12,891 nucleotides of DNA from an uncultured Clostridia bacterium (GCA_944363005.1 CALVTV010000185.1:1-12891), one strand, 5' to 3'. Positions 5,531 to 12,891 are shown, counted from the first letter of the stretch. Translations and numbers: made by a program. The notes: generated by a model not told the origin, from the sequence alone.

Positions 5531-7372
5531 TTGGAAATCACTCGTGAAAATATCCGAAATATCGCCATCATCGCGCACGTCGACCACGGCAAGACCACGC
5601 TCGTCAATGAGATGCTCAAGCAGGGCGGCGTGTTCCGCGAGAATCAGCAGGTTGCCGACCGCGTCATGGACAGCAACGACATCGAAAAGGAACGCGGCAT
5701 CACCATTCTGGCCAAGAATACCTCTGTGTTCTACAAGGACGTGAAGATCAACGTCGTGGATACGCCCGGCCACGCCGATTTCGGCGGCGAGGTCGAGCGC
5801 GTGCTGAAGATGGTGGACGGCGTGCTGCTGCTCATCGACTCCTTCGAAGGGCCGATGCCCCAGACCCGCTTCGTGCTCCAGCATGCGTTGGCTTTGGGCC
5901 TGCCGGTGATCACCGTGGTCAACAAGGTGGACCGTCCGGACGCCCGCTGCGAAGAAGTCGTCTCCGAAGCGTTTGACCTGATGATCGACCTCGACGCGGA
6001 CGAAAGCCAGCTGGATACCCCGATCGTTTACGCCAGCGCGCGCGCCGGTACAGCCACGCTGGATCTGTCCGTTCCGGGCACGGACCTGCGCCCGCTGTTT
6101 GACACGATTCTCAAGTACATCCCTGCGCCCAAGGGTGATCCGGAAGGCCCGGCCCAGATGCTCATTTCCACCATCGATTACAACGATTTCGTGGGCCGTA
6201 TCGGCATCGGCCGCATCACGCGCGGCACGTTCAAGCTCAACAGCATGGCCACCCGTTGCAACCATGAGAATCCGGATTTGCACGAAAACTTCCGTTTGAG
6301 CAGCCTGTTTGCCTTCGAAGGCCTCAAGCGCGTGCCCATCGAGTCCGCCTCCATGGGCGAAATCGTAGCGGTTACCGGCATCGAGGACATCATGATCGGC
6401 GATACCATCTGTGCGCCCGACGCGGTGGAGCCGCTGCCGTTTGTCAAGATCACTGAGCCGACCGTCGTGATGACTTTCTCCGTCAACGACAGCCCGTTTG
6501 CCGGCCGCGAGGGTACCTATGTCACCTCCCGTCACCTGCGCGCGCGTCTGATGCGCGAGTTGCAAACCGACGTTTCCCTGCGCGTGGAGGAAACCGAAAC
6601 GCCGGATGCCTTCCGTGTCAGCGGCCGCGGTGAGCTGCACCTGTCCGTGCTCATTGAAAACATGCGCCGTCAGGGATACGAATTCCAGGTGTCCAAGCCG
6701 GAAGTTCTCTTCCACATCGATGAAAACGGCACGAAGATGGAGCCTGTGGAAAAGATGGTCTGCGACGTACCCAGCGAGTATGCGGGCGCCGTCATCGAAA
6801 AGATCGGCCGCCGCCGCGGCGTGATGGAAAACATGACGGGCACGGATCGCGTTCGTTTGGAGTTCACGGTTCCCAGCCGCGGCCTGTTCGGCTACCGCAG
6901 CGAGTTCATGACCGACACCCGCGGCGAAGGCGTCATGAGCTCCGTGTTCGACCATTACGAGCCTTACAAGGGCGAAATCCCGCACCGCAACTGTGGCGCG
7001 CTCGTCTCCACGGAAACGGGCGAAGCCGTCATGTACGGTCTGTTCTACGCACAGGACCGCGGTACGCTGTTCTGCGGCCCGAACACGCCGGTATATACCG
7101 GCATGATCGTCGGTCAGAACGCGCGCACCGGCGACATCGACGTCAACGTCTGCCGTCAGAAGCACCTGACCTCCATCCGCAACGCTGCCGGCGCAGAGAC
7201 GGCGATGAAGCTCGTCTCCATGCGCACGCTTTCCTTGGAAGAGTGCCTTGAGTTCATCGACGACGACGAACTGCTCGAAATCACGCCCAAGAGCCTGCGC
7301 ATGCGCAAGCGCGTGCTGGAGGTTGAGCTCCGCAAAAAGCTCGCCGCCCGCGCCCGCCGCGAAGAAAAGTAA
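5531..7372 (+). CDS. typA: Translational GTPase TypA/BipA
   Basis: This 613-residue ribosome-associated GTPase of the EF-G/LepA superfamily acts in ribosome assembly and stress or cold adaptation. Motifs: G1 AHVDHGKTT (15-23), the effector region ERGITILAKNTSV with the TypA-typical ILAKN, G3 DTPGH (77-81), and G4 NKVD (131-134). TypA-specific stretches include TPIVYASARAG, GRGELHLSVLIENMRRQGYEFQ and the C-terminal SLEECLEFIDDDELLEITP. TTG 5531 is proposed as the start, because it puts EITRENIRNIAIIAHVDHG at the N-terminus as in the family. AAGGG lies about 7 bases upstream. The next in-frame ATG upstream (5399) lies inside prfC and would add 44 unrelated residues. The unusual start codon and modest ribosome binding site may lower its yield relative to prfC. 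Confidence 0.95.
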   Translation: MEITRENIRNIAIIAHVDHGKTTLVNEMLKQGGVFRENQQVADRVMDSNDIEKERGITILAKNTSVFYKDVKINVVDTPGHADFGGEVERVLKMVDGVLLLIDSFEGPMPQTRFVLQHALALGLPVITVVNKVDRPDARCEEVVSEAFDLMIDLDADESQLDTPIVYASARAGTATLDLSVPGTDLRPLFDTILKYIPAPKGDPEGPAQMLISTIDYNDFVGRIGIGRITRGTFKLNSMATRCNHENPDLHENFRLSSLFAFEGLKRVPIESASMGEIVAVTGIEDIMIGDTICAPDAVEPLPFVKITEPTVVMTFSVNDSPFAGREGTYVTSRHLRARLMRELQTDVSLRVEETETPDAFRVSGRGELHLSVLIENMRRQGYEFQVSKPEVLFHIDENGTKMEPVEKMVCDVPSEYAGAVIEKIGRRRGVMENMTGTDRVRLEFTVPSRGLFGYRSEFMTDTRGEGVMSSVFDHYEPYKGEIPHRNCGALVSTETGEAVMYGLFYAQDRGTLFCGPNTPVYTGMIVGQNARTGDIDVNVCRQKHLTSIRNAAGAETAMKLVSMRTLSLEECLEFIDDDELLEITPKSLRMRKRVLEVELRKKLAARARREEK

Positions 7373-7377
7373 ATCTC

Positions 7378-7411
7378 AAAGCCTCTTTCCAAATCGGGAA
7401 GAGGCTTTTTT
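7378..7411 (+). terminator. Intrinsic terminator of the prfC-typA transcript
   Basis: A 13-pair stem (7378-7390 with 7396-7408, one G-U pair) closes the loop AAATC and runs into six T residues at 7406-7411. It begins 6 bases after the typA stop codon. Confidence 0.92.
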
Positions 7412-7412
7412 G

Positions 7413-7757
7413 TTGAGTGCTTGCGCTGTATCGATCTCCTTAAAGGCCAGCGCGAACAAGGACTCTCACTTCGCCATTGCCAGACGTTTTCGCAAGAATT
7501 CTTGCATATTATTTTGCGTACAAGTACAAGGCAATTGTAAAATATCAGTTATTTCTGATTTTTTCTCCGTTCATCCCACTTTCTCACCCCCTCTCTCTGA
7601 ATCTGCTCCAGTTTGACATGCAATTTACAAAGTACCATTTTGCAATATTTCATGGGATTGATGGGTTCTTTTTGTCAAGTCTTCACGGTTTCGATCAAAT
7701 GTATATCATGTGTTTTCTTATCTTTTGGCGCGCTCTGACAAACTTGCTTCCAAGGGG
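7413..7757. other. AT-richer intergenic stretch without a convincing gene
   Basis: No reading frame here has a ribosome binding site or a recognisable product. Composition is clearly poorer in G and C than the flanking genes. Items seen are a perfect 14-base palindrome GCAAGAATTCTTGC at 7492-7505, a weak AT-rich hairpin ATCAG/CTGAT (7544-7548 with 7555-7559) followed by T residues, and a long pyrimidine tract near 7560-7600. It precedes the promoter of the small membrane protein gene and may carry its upstream control sites. Confidence 0.5.
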
Positions 7758-7786
7758 TTTACAGATTTTGGGCATTATGCTATCAT
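7758..7786 (+). promoter_or_regulatory. Strong promoter of the small membrane protein gene
   Basis: TTTACA (7758-7763) and TATCAT (7781-7786) are separated by exactly 17 bases. Each box matches the sigma-A consensus at five of six positions. The expected start near 7793 puts the hairpin at 7795-7826 at the extreme 5' end of the message. Confidence 0.7.
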
Positions 7787-7794
7787 ACCTCCAA

Positions 7795-7852
7795 CAGCCG
7801 GGAAGCCACGACGGCTCCCTCGGCTGATGATATAGAACCCGCCTCACGGCGG
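7795..7852 (+). promoter_or_regulatory. Two-hairpin leader of the small membrane protein gene
   Basis: The first hairpin pairs CAGCCGGG (7795-7802) with 7819-7826, then AGCC (7804-7807) with GGCT (7813-7816) around ACGAC. The second pairs CCGCC (7839-7843) with GGCGG (7848-7852) around TCAC. The AAGGAGG site at 7856-7862 is left unpaired just after it. Such a leader could stabilise the message or position the ribosome. No riboswitch class was recognised. Confidence 0.5.
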
Positions 7853-7871
7853 AATAAGGAGGTCTTTTATC

Positions 7872-8021
7872 ATGATGAATCATACGACTCTGTCCAACCA
7901 GAACAAGGTTGCTCACAACGCGCGCCAGGCCGATGGCAGCGCCACGCTCATCCTGAGCCTGATGGTGATCTTCGCGCCGCTGGCTCTGATGGCCGTTTCC
8001 GTATTGGGCAACCTGCACTGA
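7872..8021 (+). CDS. Small single-span membrane protein, 49 residues, unknown family
   Basis: The reading frame starts at ATG 7872 and ends at TGA 8019-8021. A full AAGGAGG (7856-7862) lies 9 bases upstream of the first ATG; a second ATG follows at 7875. The protein has a polar N-terminus of about 23 residues (MMNHTTLSNQNKVAHNARQA, then DGS). A single hydrophobic span follows (about 24-46, ATLILSLMVIFAPLALMAVS then VLG) with a short NLH tail. Charges K12, R18 and perhaps H15 on the N-terminal side suggest that end faces the cytoplasm. It has its own near-consensus promoter and structured leader and stands alone, converging on the MATE operon. That expression apparatus is the main argument that it is real. 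It is too short for family assignment by eye. Possible roles are a regulator of a membrane complex, a toxin-like or stress peptide, or a signalling peptide. None of these is shown. Confidence 0.75.
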   Translation: MMNHTTLSNQNKVAHNARQADGSATLILSLMVIFAPLALMAVSVLGNLH

Positions 8022-8131
8022 CACGCGGACAAACGACAACAAATGCGAAGCGCGACATTGGCCCTGCAACAGACTTAAAACTTCAATCCGTTGACGCCAA
8101 TGCGGGTGCGCTTGGAAAAACTTCATAAGAA

Positions 8132-8168
8132 ATGCCGCATGGAAGAGCCTTGCCCTACCATGCGGCAT
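8132..8168. terminator. Probable bidirectional terminator between convergent transcripts
   Basis: A perfect 11-pair stem (ATGCCGCATGG 8132-8142 with 8158-8168) closes a 15-base loop. Outside it, AAGAA before and TTTCTT after can extend pairing across a small bulge. On the minus strand the stem is followed by TTCTTATG, and on the plus strand by ACTGTTTCTT, so the T tails are modest on both sides. It lies about 110 bases past the small membrane protein gene and about 77 bases past the MATE gene. Confidence 0.6.
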
Positions 8169-8244
8169 ACTGTTTCTTCGGTTTGCTTTTACGGTTGTCC
8201 ATTGAGTCCGAACCTTTGGAAGGCTTAAGCCCGCGGCTTCGCGC

Positions 8245-9588
8245 CTATTGCTCATCATCTGAGAATGGTGCGAATTCCGCAGAAACCTTGCGGTAACGCC
8301 AACCCGTAAACACGAGCATACAACTCCAGCCCACCGCACAAGCCCATGCAGCCCCATTCAGGCCGATGCGCGGCACCAACAGATAGATTACCAACGCGCG
8401 CACGGAAATCTGAATTGCCGTCGCAATCAGCGTGGTCTTCATCTCCCCCATGCCACGGAAAAAGCCCTGTATGCCGTTTGTCATCGCCGGCAAAATGTAA
8501 AACAACGCCATGAGCGCTAGATAGCTCACACCCATGTCGATCATTGCCCGGCTGTCCTGTGCGGCAAACAGCTGCATTACGGGGCGCTTGAGCACCAGAA
8601 TGACCACAGCGATGAGCAACCCATACGCAGCCTCGATGCACAGCCCCCAACGCAACGTATCGCGCACACGTTGCCGTTTGCCTGCTCCGCGGTTCTGCGC
8701 AATACAGGTCATCATTCCCGACGAGATGCTCTGTTCCGGAATGCAGGCAAAATCGTCCACGCGGCTGACCGCGTTAAACGCCGCCATCATGCTGATTCCC
8801 TGAGCATTGATGACGCTTTGGATGACCGCTTTGCCGACGGGCTGACAGGCTTGCTGAAGCGCTGTGATCGAGCCGCTGGCCACGGTTTCGCGCAACAACG
8901 CGTGATCCACGCGCAAATCGCTCAGTCCAAGCCGAAGCAGAGGAATCCGCTGATGCATGTATACCGCGCAGAGCAGCGCGCTGAGCCCTTCCGCGATTAC
9001 CGTTGCCAGTCCCGCCCCGGCAACGCCCCACTGAAACCCGGCAACAAAAACCAGATCCAGCAGCGCATTGAGCACGGAGGCCGCCGCCAGGAAGCGCACA
9101 GGCGTCTTGGAATCGCCAACACTTCGCATGGCGGCGGAGAGAATGTTATATTGAAACGTGAACAGAAAACCCACAAATATGATCCGCAGATAGCGCTGAG
9201 CCATCGGCAGGATATCCTCAGGCACGAGCATCACGCGAAGAATCCACGGAGCACACGCCAGGCCAAGCGCGAAAACAGCCAGCGAGCATACAGCCCCAAA
9301 CAGAATGGTCGTGGCCACCTCGCGCCGCAATGCCTCCATGTCCCCGGCGCCGTAAAACCGGCTCATCAGCACAGATGCCCCAATGGAAATGCCGGACACG
9401 CCAAGAATGACGATCGTCATCACGGGATTCGCCGCGCTGACCGCAGCCAGAGCACCCTCTCCCGCAAATTTGCCGATCACGATCGAATCTACAGCGTTGT
9501 ACGTCAGCTGAAAGAAGTTCCCCAGAATCAAAGGCAACGCATAGGCCAGCAGATGGCGAACAATGCTCCCCTCGGTCATCTTGCGCAT
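8245..9588 (-). CDS. MATE family efflux transporter
   Basis: This 447-residue inner-membrane protein of the multidrug and toxic compound extrusion family should export cationic drugs, metabolites or other compounds in exchange for Na+ or H+. About twelve membrane spans are visible in two repeated halves. The N-terminal half carries the family-typical ALPLILGNFFQLTYNAVDSI and VIGKFAGEGALAAVSAANP, and GASVLMSRFYGAGD follows. The second half starts near ALQQACQPVGKAVIQSVINA. The length is typical. The start ATG 9588-9586 lies 3 bases after the stop of the dehydrogenase gene, with AGGGG inside the end of that gene about 9 bases upstream, so translation is probably coupled. It is last in the operon, with an acidic C-terminal tail (FSDDEQ) and a TAG stop. 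The substrate is unknown. Confidence 0.93.
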   Translation of the reverse strand: MRKMTEGSIVRHLLAYALPLILGNFFQLTYNAVDSIVIGKFAGEGALAAVSAANPVMTIVILGVSGISIGASVLMSRFYGAGDMEALRREVATTILFGAVCSLAVFALGLACAPWILRVMLVPEDILPMAQRYLRIIFVGFLFTFQYNILSAAMRSVGDSKTPVRFLAAASVLNALLDLVFVAGFQWGVAGAGLATVIAEGLSALLCAVYMHQRIPLLRLGLSDLRVDHALLRETVASGSITALQQACQPVGKAVIQSVINAQGISMMAAFNAVSRVDDFACIPEQSISSGMMTCIAQNRGAGKRQRVRDTLRWGLCIEAAYGLLIAVVILVLKRPVMQLFAAQDSRAMIDMGVSYLALMALFYILPAMTNGIQGFFRGMGEMKTTLIATAIQISVRALVIYLLVPRIGLNGAAWACAVGWSCMLVFTGWRYRKVSAEFAPFSDDEQ

Positions 9589-9591
9589 GCT

Positions 9592-10662
9592 TCACAGCCC
9601 CTGAACGCCCAATTCTGCCGCGATTGTGCGCACTTCCTGCAGCGTGTTCGCCTCTACGGGAATGCCTTCGCGCAGACGGCGTTCCATCGCCTGAAATGCC
9701 TTTTCTCCCGGCGTGTAAATGCGCGTACAGCCGGGGATCTTTTCGCTTGCGCGAAGCCGCTCCAGATACAAACTCATCCTCGCTCGAATGTCCGCCGGAT
9801 CTCCAAACATCGCGGGATCAAACGCGAGGAAGAAGTGACACGTGTGGTCGCCGTGCGCGCCGCACATGTCCGGGGAAGTCATCCCCTGCGCCAATACGCC
9901 GGTCAGCGCCTCCACCATGATGGCCAGGCCATAGCCCTTGTGCCCGCTGTGGAGCTCGCCCTCACCGCCCAGCGGCAGGATTCCTCCGCGTTCGCCCGCC
10001 AGAATTGAGGCGTTCATCCGTTTCGCGTCTGTACAGGGTTGCCCCTGAGCATCGATGGTCCAGCCCTGTGGCATGGGCTTGCCGCGTTTGTTGTACACCT
10101 CGACCTTGCCCAGCGTCACCACGGTCGTTGAGGCGTCAAACCAGAAGGGATACGGATCAGCAGGCATGCAAAACGCCATTGGATTCGTCCCCAACATCAT
10201 CTCCCGCCCAAACGTGGGCACCATGATCGGCCCGGTATTGGTCATGGAAAACGACGCGAGGCCCTCCCGCTCCGCCATGAGCGTGTAATACCCGGCAATC
10301 CCATAGTGCGAGGAGTTGCGCACCACTGCCATGCCAATCCCAGTCTTTTTGGCCTTGGCAATCGCCTGCTCCATCGCAAAGATGCCCGTGAGCGCACCCA
10401 TGCCAAAATGGCCGTCGATCAGCGCGGAAACAGGCGTCTCGCGCAGCAGCTCCGGCTTGGCCGCAACGTTGACACTGCCGCTGCGGATATTCTGATGATA
10501 GTACATCATCCGCTGTGCGCCATGGCTTTCGATGCCGAAGAGGTCGGCCTGCATCAGCACATCCGCAATTTTCTTCGCGTCGGATTCCTCAAAGCCCTCT
10601 CGCACGTAGATGCGCTCCATACAGGCGCGCAGAGCGCCCTCTGGCACAAGGCTGTCATTCAT
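9592..10662 (-). CDS. Ldh family NAD(P)-dependent 2-hydroxyacid dehydrogenase
   Basis: This protein of about 356 residues is of the malate/L-lactate dehydrogenase type 2 family (relatives: ureidoglycolate dehydrogenase AllD, YiaK, sulfolactate dehydrogenase ComC, piperideine-2-carboxylate reductase). These cytoplasmic enzymes use NAD(P)H and a non-Rossmann fold. Visible motifs are ESHG with R51 near the N-terminus, NSSHYG with the probable catalytic H119, MLGTNPMAFC, FDASTT, and KGYGLA near the substrate and cofactor site. The length is normal. The proposed start ATG 10662-10660 overlaps the stop of the upstream gene in ATGAATGA. An in-frame ATG at 10671 has GAGGG closer to the normal distance and would add three residues. 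It sits between a GT39-like membrane protein and a MATE exporter, an unusual place. The substrate cannot be chosen from the sequence. Confidence 0.88.
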   Translation of the reverse strand: MNDSLVPEGALRACMERIYVREGFEESDAKKIADVLMQADLFGIESHGAQRMMYYHQNIRSGSVNVAAKPELLRETPVSALIDGHFGMGALTGIFAMEQAIAKAKKTGIGMAVVRNSSHYGIAGYYTLMAEREGLASFSMTNTGPIMVPTFGREMMLGTNPMAFCMPADPYPFWFDASTTVVTLGKVEVYNKRGKPMPQGWTIDAQGQPCTDAKRMNASILAGERGGILPLGGEGELHSGHKGYGLAIMVEALTGVLAQGMTSPDMCGAHGDHTCHFFLAFDPAMFGDPADIRARMSLYLERLRASEKIPGCTRIYTPGEKAFQAMERRLREGIPVEANTLQEVRTIAAELGVQGL

Positions 10663-12172
10663 ACCAATCATCCCATCCCTCTTCAGCCGCCGCGTCGCCA
10701 ATATACTCAAAGAGCTTATAAACGCGCGTAACGCCCAAGTCAAACACGCCCTCTTCCATGCCAATGAGCATGTATTGCGGCCCCGGATCCTCCTGATAGT
10801 TGCTCGTCACGATATACTGCACCTCGCCGGAGGTCAGATACGATTCGTACGCCTGCCGCTTCTCTTCAGAATTCAAATTGTTGTTGGCAAAGTAACGGCA
10901 AGTCGGTGTCACGCCCGCCGCAAGATAAAATCCCTGATCCAAATCGGTCCAGTCGAGCATCGTGGGGTTTTCCGACTGATTGATGAGCTCTCCGAACCAG
11001 ACCTGCGTCATCTCCTCGCGCTCAATGCTCATCAGCGGGACGCCCAGGCACAAGTTCAGGCAAAGCGGTACGCTCACGGCCAGCGGAACGAGTGCCGTCA
11101 GGCTCCACTTCCAATCCTTCAGGCGGGCGGCAAGCAGACCAAGCGGGCAAAGCGCCAAGGGCGTAAGCGCCGCAAACACGAGCGCATAGTACGGATGCGC
11201 AACCTCTCCCCAATAGGTAAACAGCAGCATCAGGAATGCGCCAAGCGGAACCGTAATGGCCGCCAGAACAAAGCCCTTGGAACGCTTTACAATTGCTTGA
11301 ATCACCATCCAGGCAATCCCCACGTAGCTCAGCGCGGCAATGGCAGGATTAGCCATGCTCTGCGTGCGCAAATAGGCGAGTGCATTGAGAACATGGTCCC
11401 AGAGCGTCATCGGCTCGCCTGCATAGAGGAATATGTTCTCGTAGAAATATACCTCCAGGCACGAAACCAGAGCACCGCCCCATGCCAGGTACAACGCAAC
11501 CGGGACCAAAATCAGCGCCATACCGCAAAGGGCCCACAATCCCGAACGGAACGCCGCAAAAAAGCCGTGTCTGCACCACTCAAGCAGCAGAACACCCAAC
11601 GCAAGCCCCAAAAACAGGCCGCAGTCCGTGTACTTGATCGCGAACGTCCAGCCCATCGCCAGACCGAAAAGCAGATACCAGCGCGCCGGGCGTTCCTCTT
11701 CCCGAAGCATCCTGCGAACAACGACGTAGAGCGCCAGCAAGAGCGCGGGCAGAACGAACTCCTCGGCGCTTCCCCCCTGATTGAAGGCCGTACTGCAAGT
11801 CGTCACAATCGCCGTCACAGGAATGGCCAGCAGATTGATCCAGCCTCTGCCAAAAAGGCTCACCAGTTCATACGCCAGCATCAGCATAGCCGTCATGCTG
11901 GCGACTTCCAGCAAGAAGACGCCCAGGAACGTCGTATTTGACACGAGCGCCCCCACCGCATAAATCAGATACAACAGCGGTCCCTTGTGGTCAAACAGAT
12001 CGGTATACGGCATCAACCCCTGTGTCATCCCGCGACCGATGGTGAAATAGATGTTGGTATCCGTCCAGAAGTTGGTCGCATACAGCGGCGAACTGGTCGT
12101 GGCAATCATCAGCACAGCCACTGCCGATACCAAAGCCAGAATCAGCGCGACAAAGCGTTCTTTGCGTTTCAT
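10655..12172 (-). CDS. GT39-like integral membrane glycosyltransferase
   Basis: This 505-residue polytopic membrane protein resembles the dolichyl/undecaprenyl-phosphate sugar transferase group (GT39, ArnT/PMT-like). Such enzymes move a sugar from a lipid carrier to an acceptor outside the membrane. Residues 1-28 hold a basic start and the first span. The first outer loop has D38 in FWTDTNIYFTIGRGM and the family-typical PYTDLFDHKGPLLY (D61, H62, K63). About ten more spans follow, then a soluble C-terminal domain (about residue 375 to the end). The start ATG 12172-12170 has AGGAGG 6 bases upstream. It overlaps the stop of the preceding paralogous gene by 4 bases (ATGA), and its own stop overlaps the dehydrogenase start. 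Donor and acceptor are unknown. A non-enzymatic membrane protein of the same fold is also possible. Confidence 0.8.
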   Translation of the reverse strand: MKRKERFVALILALVSAVAVLMIATTSSPLYATNFWTDTNIYFTIGRGMTQGLMPYTDLFDHKGPLLYLIYAVGALVSNTTFLGVFLLEVASMTAMLMLAYELVSLFGRGWINLLAIPVTAIVTTCSTAFNQGGSAEEFVLPALLLALYVVVRRMLREEERPARWYLLFGLAMGWTFAIKYTDCGLFLGLALGVLLLEWCRHGFFAAFRSGLWALCGMALILVPVALYLAWGGALVSCLEVYFYENIFLYAGEPMTLWDHVLNALAYLRTQSMANPAIAALSYVGIAWMVIQAIVKRSKGFVLAAITVPLGAFLMLLFTYWGEVAHPYYALVFAALTPLALCPLGLLAARLKDWKWSLTALVPLAVSVPLCLNLCLGVPLMSIEREEMTQVWFGELINQSENPTMLDWTDLDQGFYLAAGVTPTCRYFANNNLNSEEKRQAYESYLTSGEVQYIVTSNYQEDPGPQYMLIGMEEGVFDLGVTRVYKLFEYIGDAAAEEGWDDWYE

Positions 12173-12891
12173 AATGTCCTCCTTCGATATAAATACAGGT
12201 CTTTGTTGAGCCGGTTCTCGTCGTCGTAACCGCACTCGTACGCAATGAGTTCATAGTTACCCAGCGGAAGTTCCCGCCAGGAGACCAGCACATAGTCCGT
12301 GCGCTCCTCAAGGATGGCCTCATCCAAAGCCTCCTGCATGGGCGCATAGTCCACATTGAGGCGCACAAAGTATTTCTGATCGGGCAATATCCCGGTTGCC
12401 AGATACAGTCCGTCATCCAGATGGCTATACTGCAACAGCGATGCGCCCGGCTCGATCCTTGCGGCCAGCTTACCCTGCGCCGTCTCTTCCAGCGGCACGC
12501 CACGCAAAAACGCATTTGGACTGCATAGCAGCGCAATCGCCAGGGCCACAGTCACAAGACCACCTGCCGCCGCGCGCACAGGTAATCCCCTTTGTTCCAG
12601 CCAGCGTCCCGCTTCCCGAAAGCCAAGCGGCGCAAACACGCAGAGTACCAACGGGTAATAGGGATATACCTTGCCCAGCAAAAAGACCGCCGCCGCTGCG
12701 GCCAACGCAGCAACAGGCAGCGCCCACTGCCTGCGCTACGCCGCATACAGCGTACCCAACGCAGCCGGCAATTCCCAGAGCACATTGCGCCTGCCCGCAT
12801 CCAGCACATCCCGCAGCAAATCCATTGCCGTTCGCTCTTGTGTCTGATACAAAAAGATATTGTTATAAAAATAAGCGGTAATCGCGTCTTT
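12169..12891 (-). pseudogene. GT39-like membrane protein interrupted by an in-frame amber codon (5' end outside window)
   Basis: On the minus strand this frame is open from the window edge (12891) for 51 codons, meets TAG at 12738-12736, and stays open to TGA 12171-12169. Both sides of the TAG match the intact paralogue at 10655-12172. Before it, AYFYNNIFLYQ matches VYFYENIFLYA. After it, KVYPYYPLVLCVFAPLG matches EVAHPYYALVFAALTPLA, and LDDGLYLATGILPDQKYFV matches LDQGFYLAAGVTPTCRYFA. The break is therefore a single nonsense codon in one continuous gene, in a poorly conserved segment (YAA-stop-RRQW). One C-to-T change from CAG (Gln) would explain it. It may be a real inactivating mutation, a sequencing error, or a suppressed amber codon. 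A TTG at 12705 could restart translation but has no clear ribosome binding site. Translation of the next gene is coupled to the end of this one. Confidence 0.75.

Noticed and set aside
4099..5619. Long minus-strand frames opposite prfC and typA (also 5339-7165).
   Set aside because: They are antisense shadows without promoters, ribosome binding sites or recognisable motifs, opposite two fully recognised GTPases.
7477..7827. A 116-codon plus-strand frame in the AT-rich gap, rich in aromatic and hydrophobic residues.
   Set aside because: It starts at TTG without a ribosome binding site, runs through the promoter and hairpin of the small membrane protein gene, and has the composition expected from translated AT-rich intergenic DNA.
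8155..8247. Possible read-through of the MATE TAG stop into a 29-codon lysine/arginine-rich extension.
   Set aside because: An open stretch of 29 codons is common by chance, the extension ends at another TAG, and the MATE protein already has a normal C-terminus. It does not add support for amber recoding at 12736.

Overview
The window looks like chromosomal DNA from a GC-rich, low-redundancy member of the Firmicutes (probably an uncultured or gut-type Clostridia). This rests on AAGGAGG-type ribosome binding sites, sigma-A promoters with 17-base spacers, U-tailed terminators, and protein types common there (YqeY, YgiQ-type radical SAM, RF3, TypA, MATE). No tRNA, rRNA, CRISPR array, insertion sequence or phage gene was seen. 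The lineage is an inference from style, not from a marker gene.

Left part (1-1700): positions 26-160 hold a dense set of hairpins that no recognised gene explains. Next come two minus-strand genes, a sugar-phosphate isomerase/epimerase-like TIM barrel (769-1560) followed by yqeY (271-717). yqeY has its own promoter, whose -35 box overlaps the isomerase stop codon, and an intrinsic terminator at 171-204. The isomerase promoter lies back to back with the promoter of the next gene.

Middle (1693-7411): three plus-strand genes. A YgiQ-family radical SAM protein ends in its own terminator. A second promoter with a leader of about 120 bases drives two translational GTPases in tandem, prfC (RF3) and typA/bipA, ending in a strong terminator. 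The prfC leader contains a possible Shine-Dalgarno sequestering switch.

Right part (7412-12891): an AT-richer gap of about 345 bases leads to a near-consensus promoter, a leader with two hairpins, a strong ribosome binding site and a 49-residue single-span membrane protein (7872-8021). This small gene is the most interesting object in the window. It converges on a tightly packed minus-strand operon. In transcription order the operon holds a GT39-like membrane protein interrupted by an in-frame amber codon and cut by the window edge, an intact paralogue of it, an Ldh/malate-type NAD(P)-dependent 2-hydroxyacid dehydrogenase, and a MATE exporter. The junctions are a 4-base ATGA overlap, an 8-base overlap and a 3-base gap, so the four genes are very likely translated from one message. 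The combination suggests modification or export of a cell-envelope or secreted compound, but the substrate cannot be read from the sequence.
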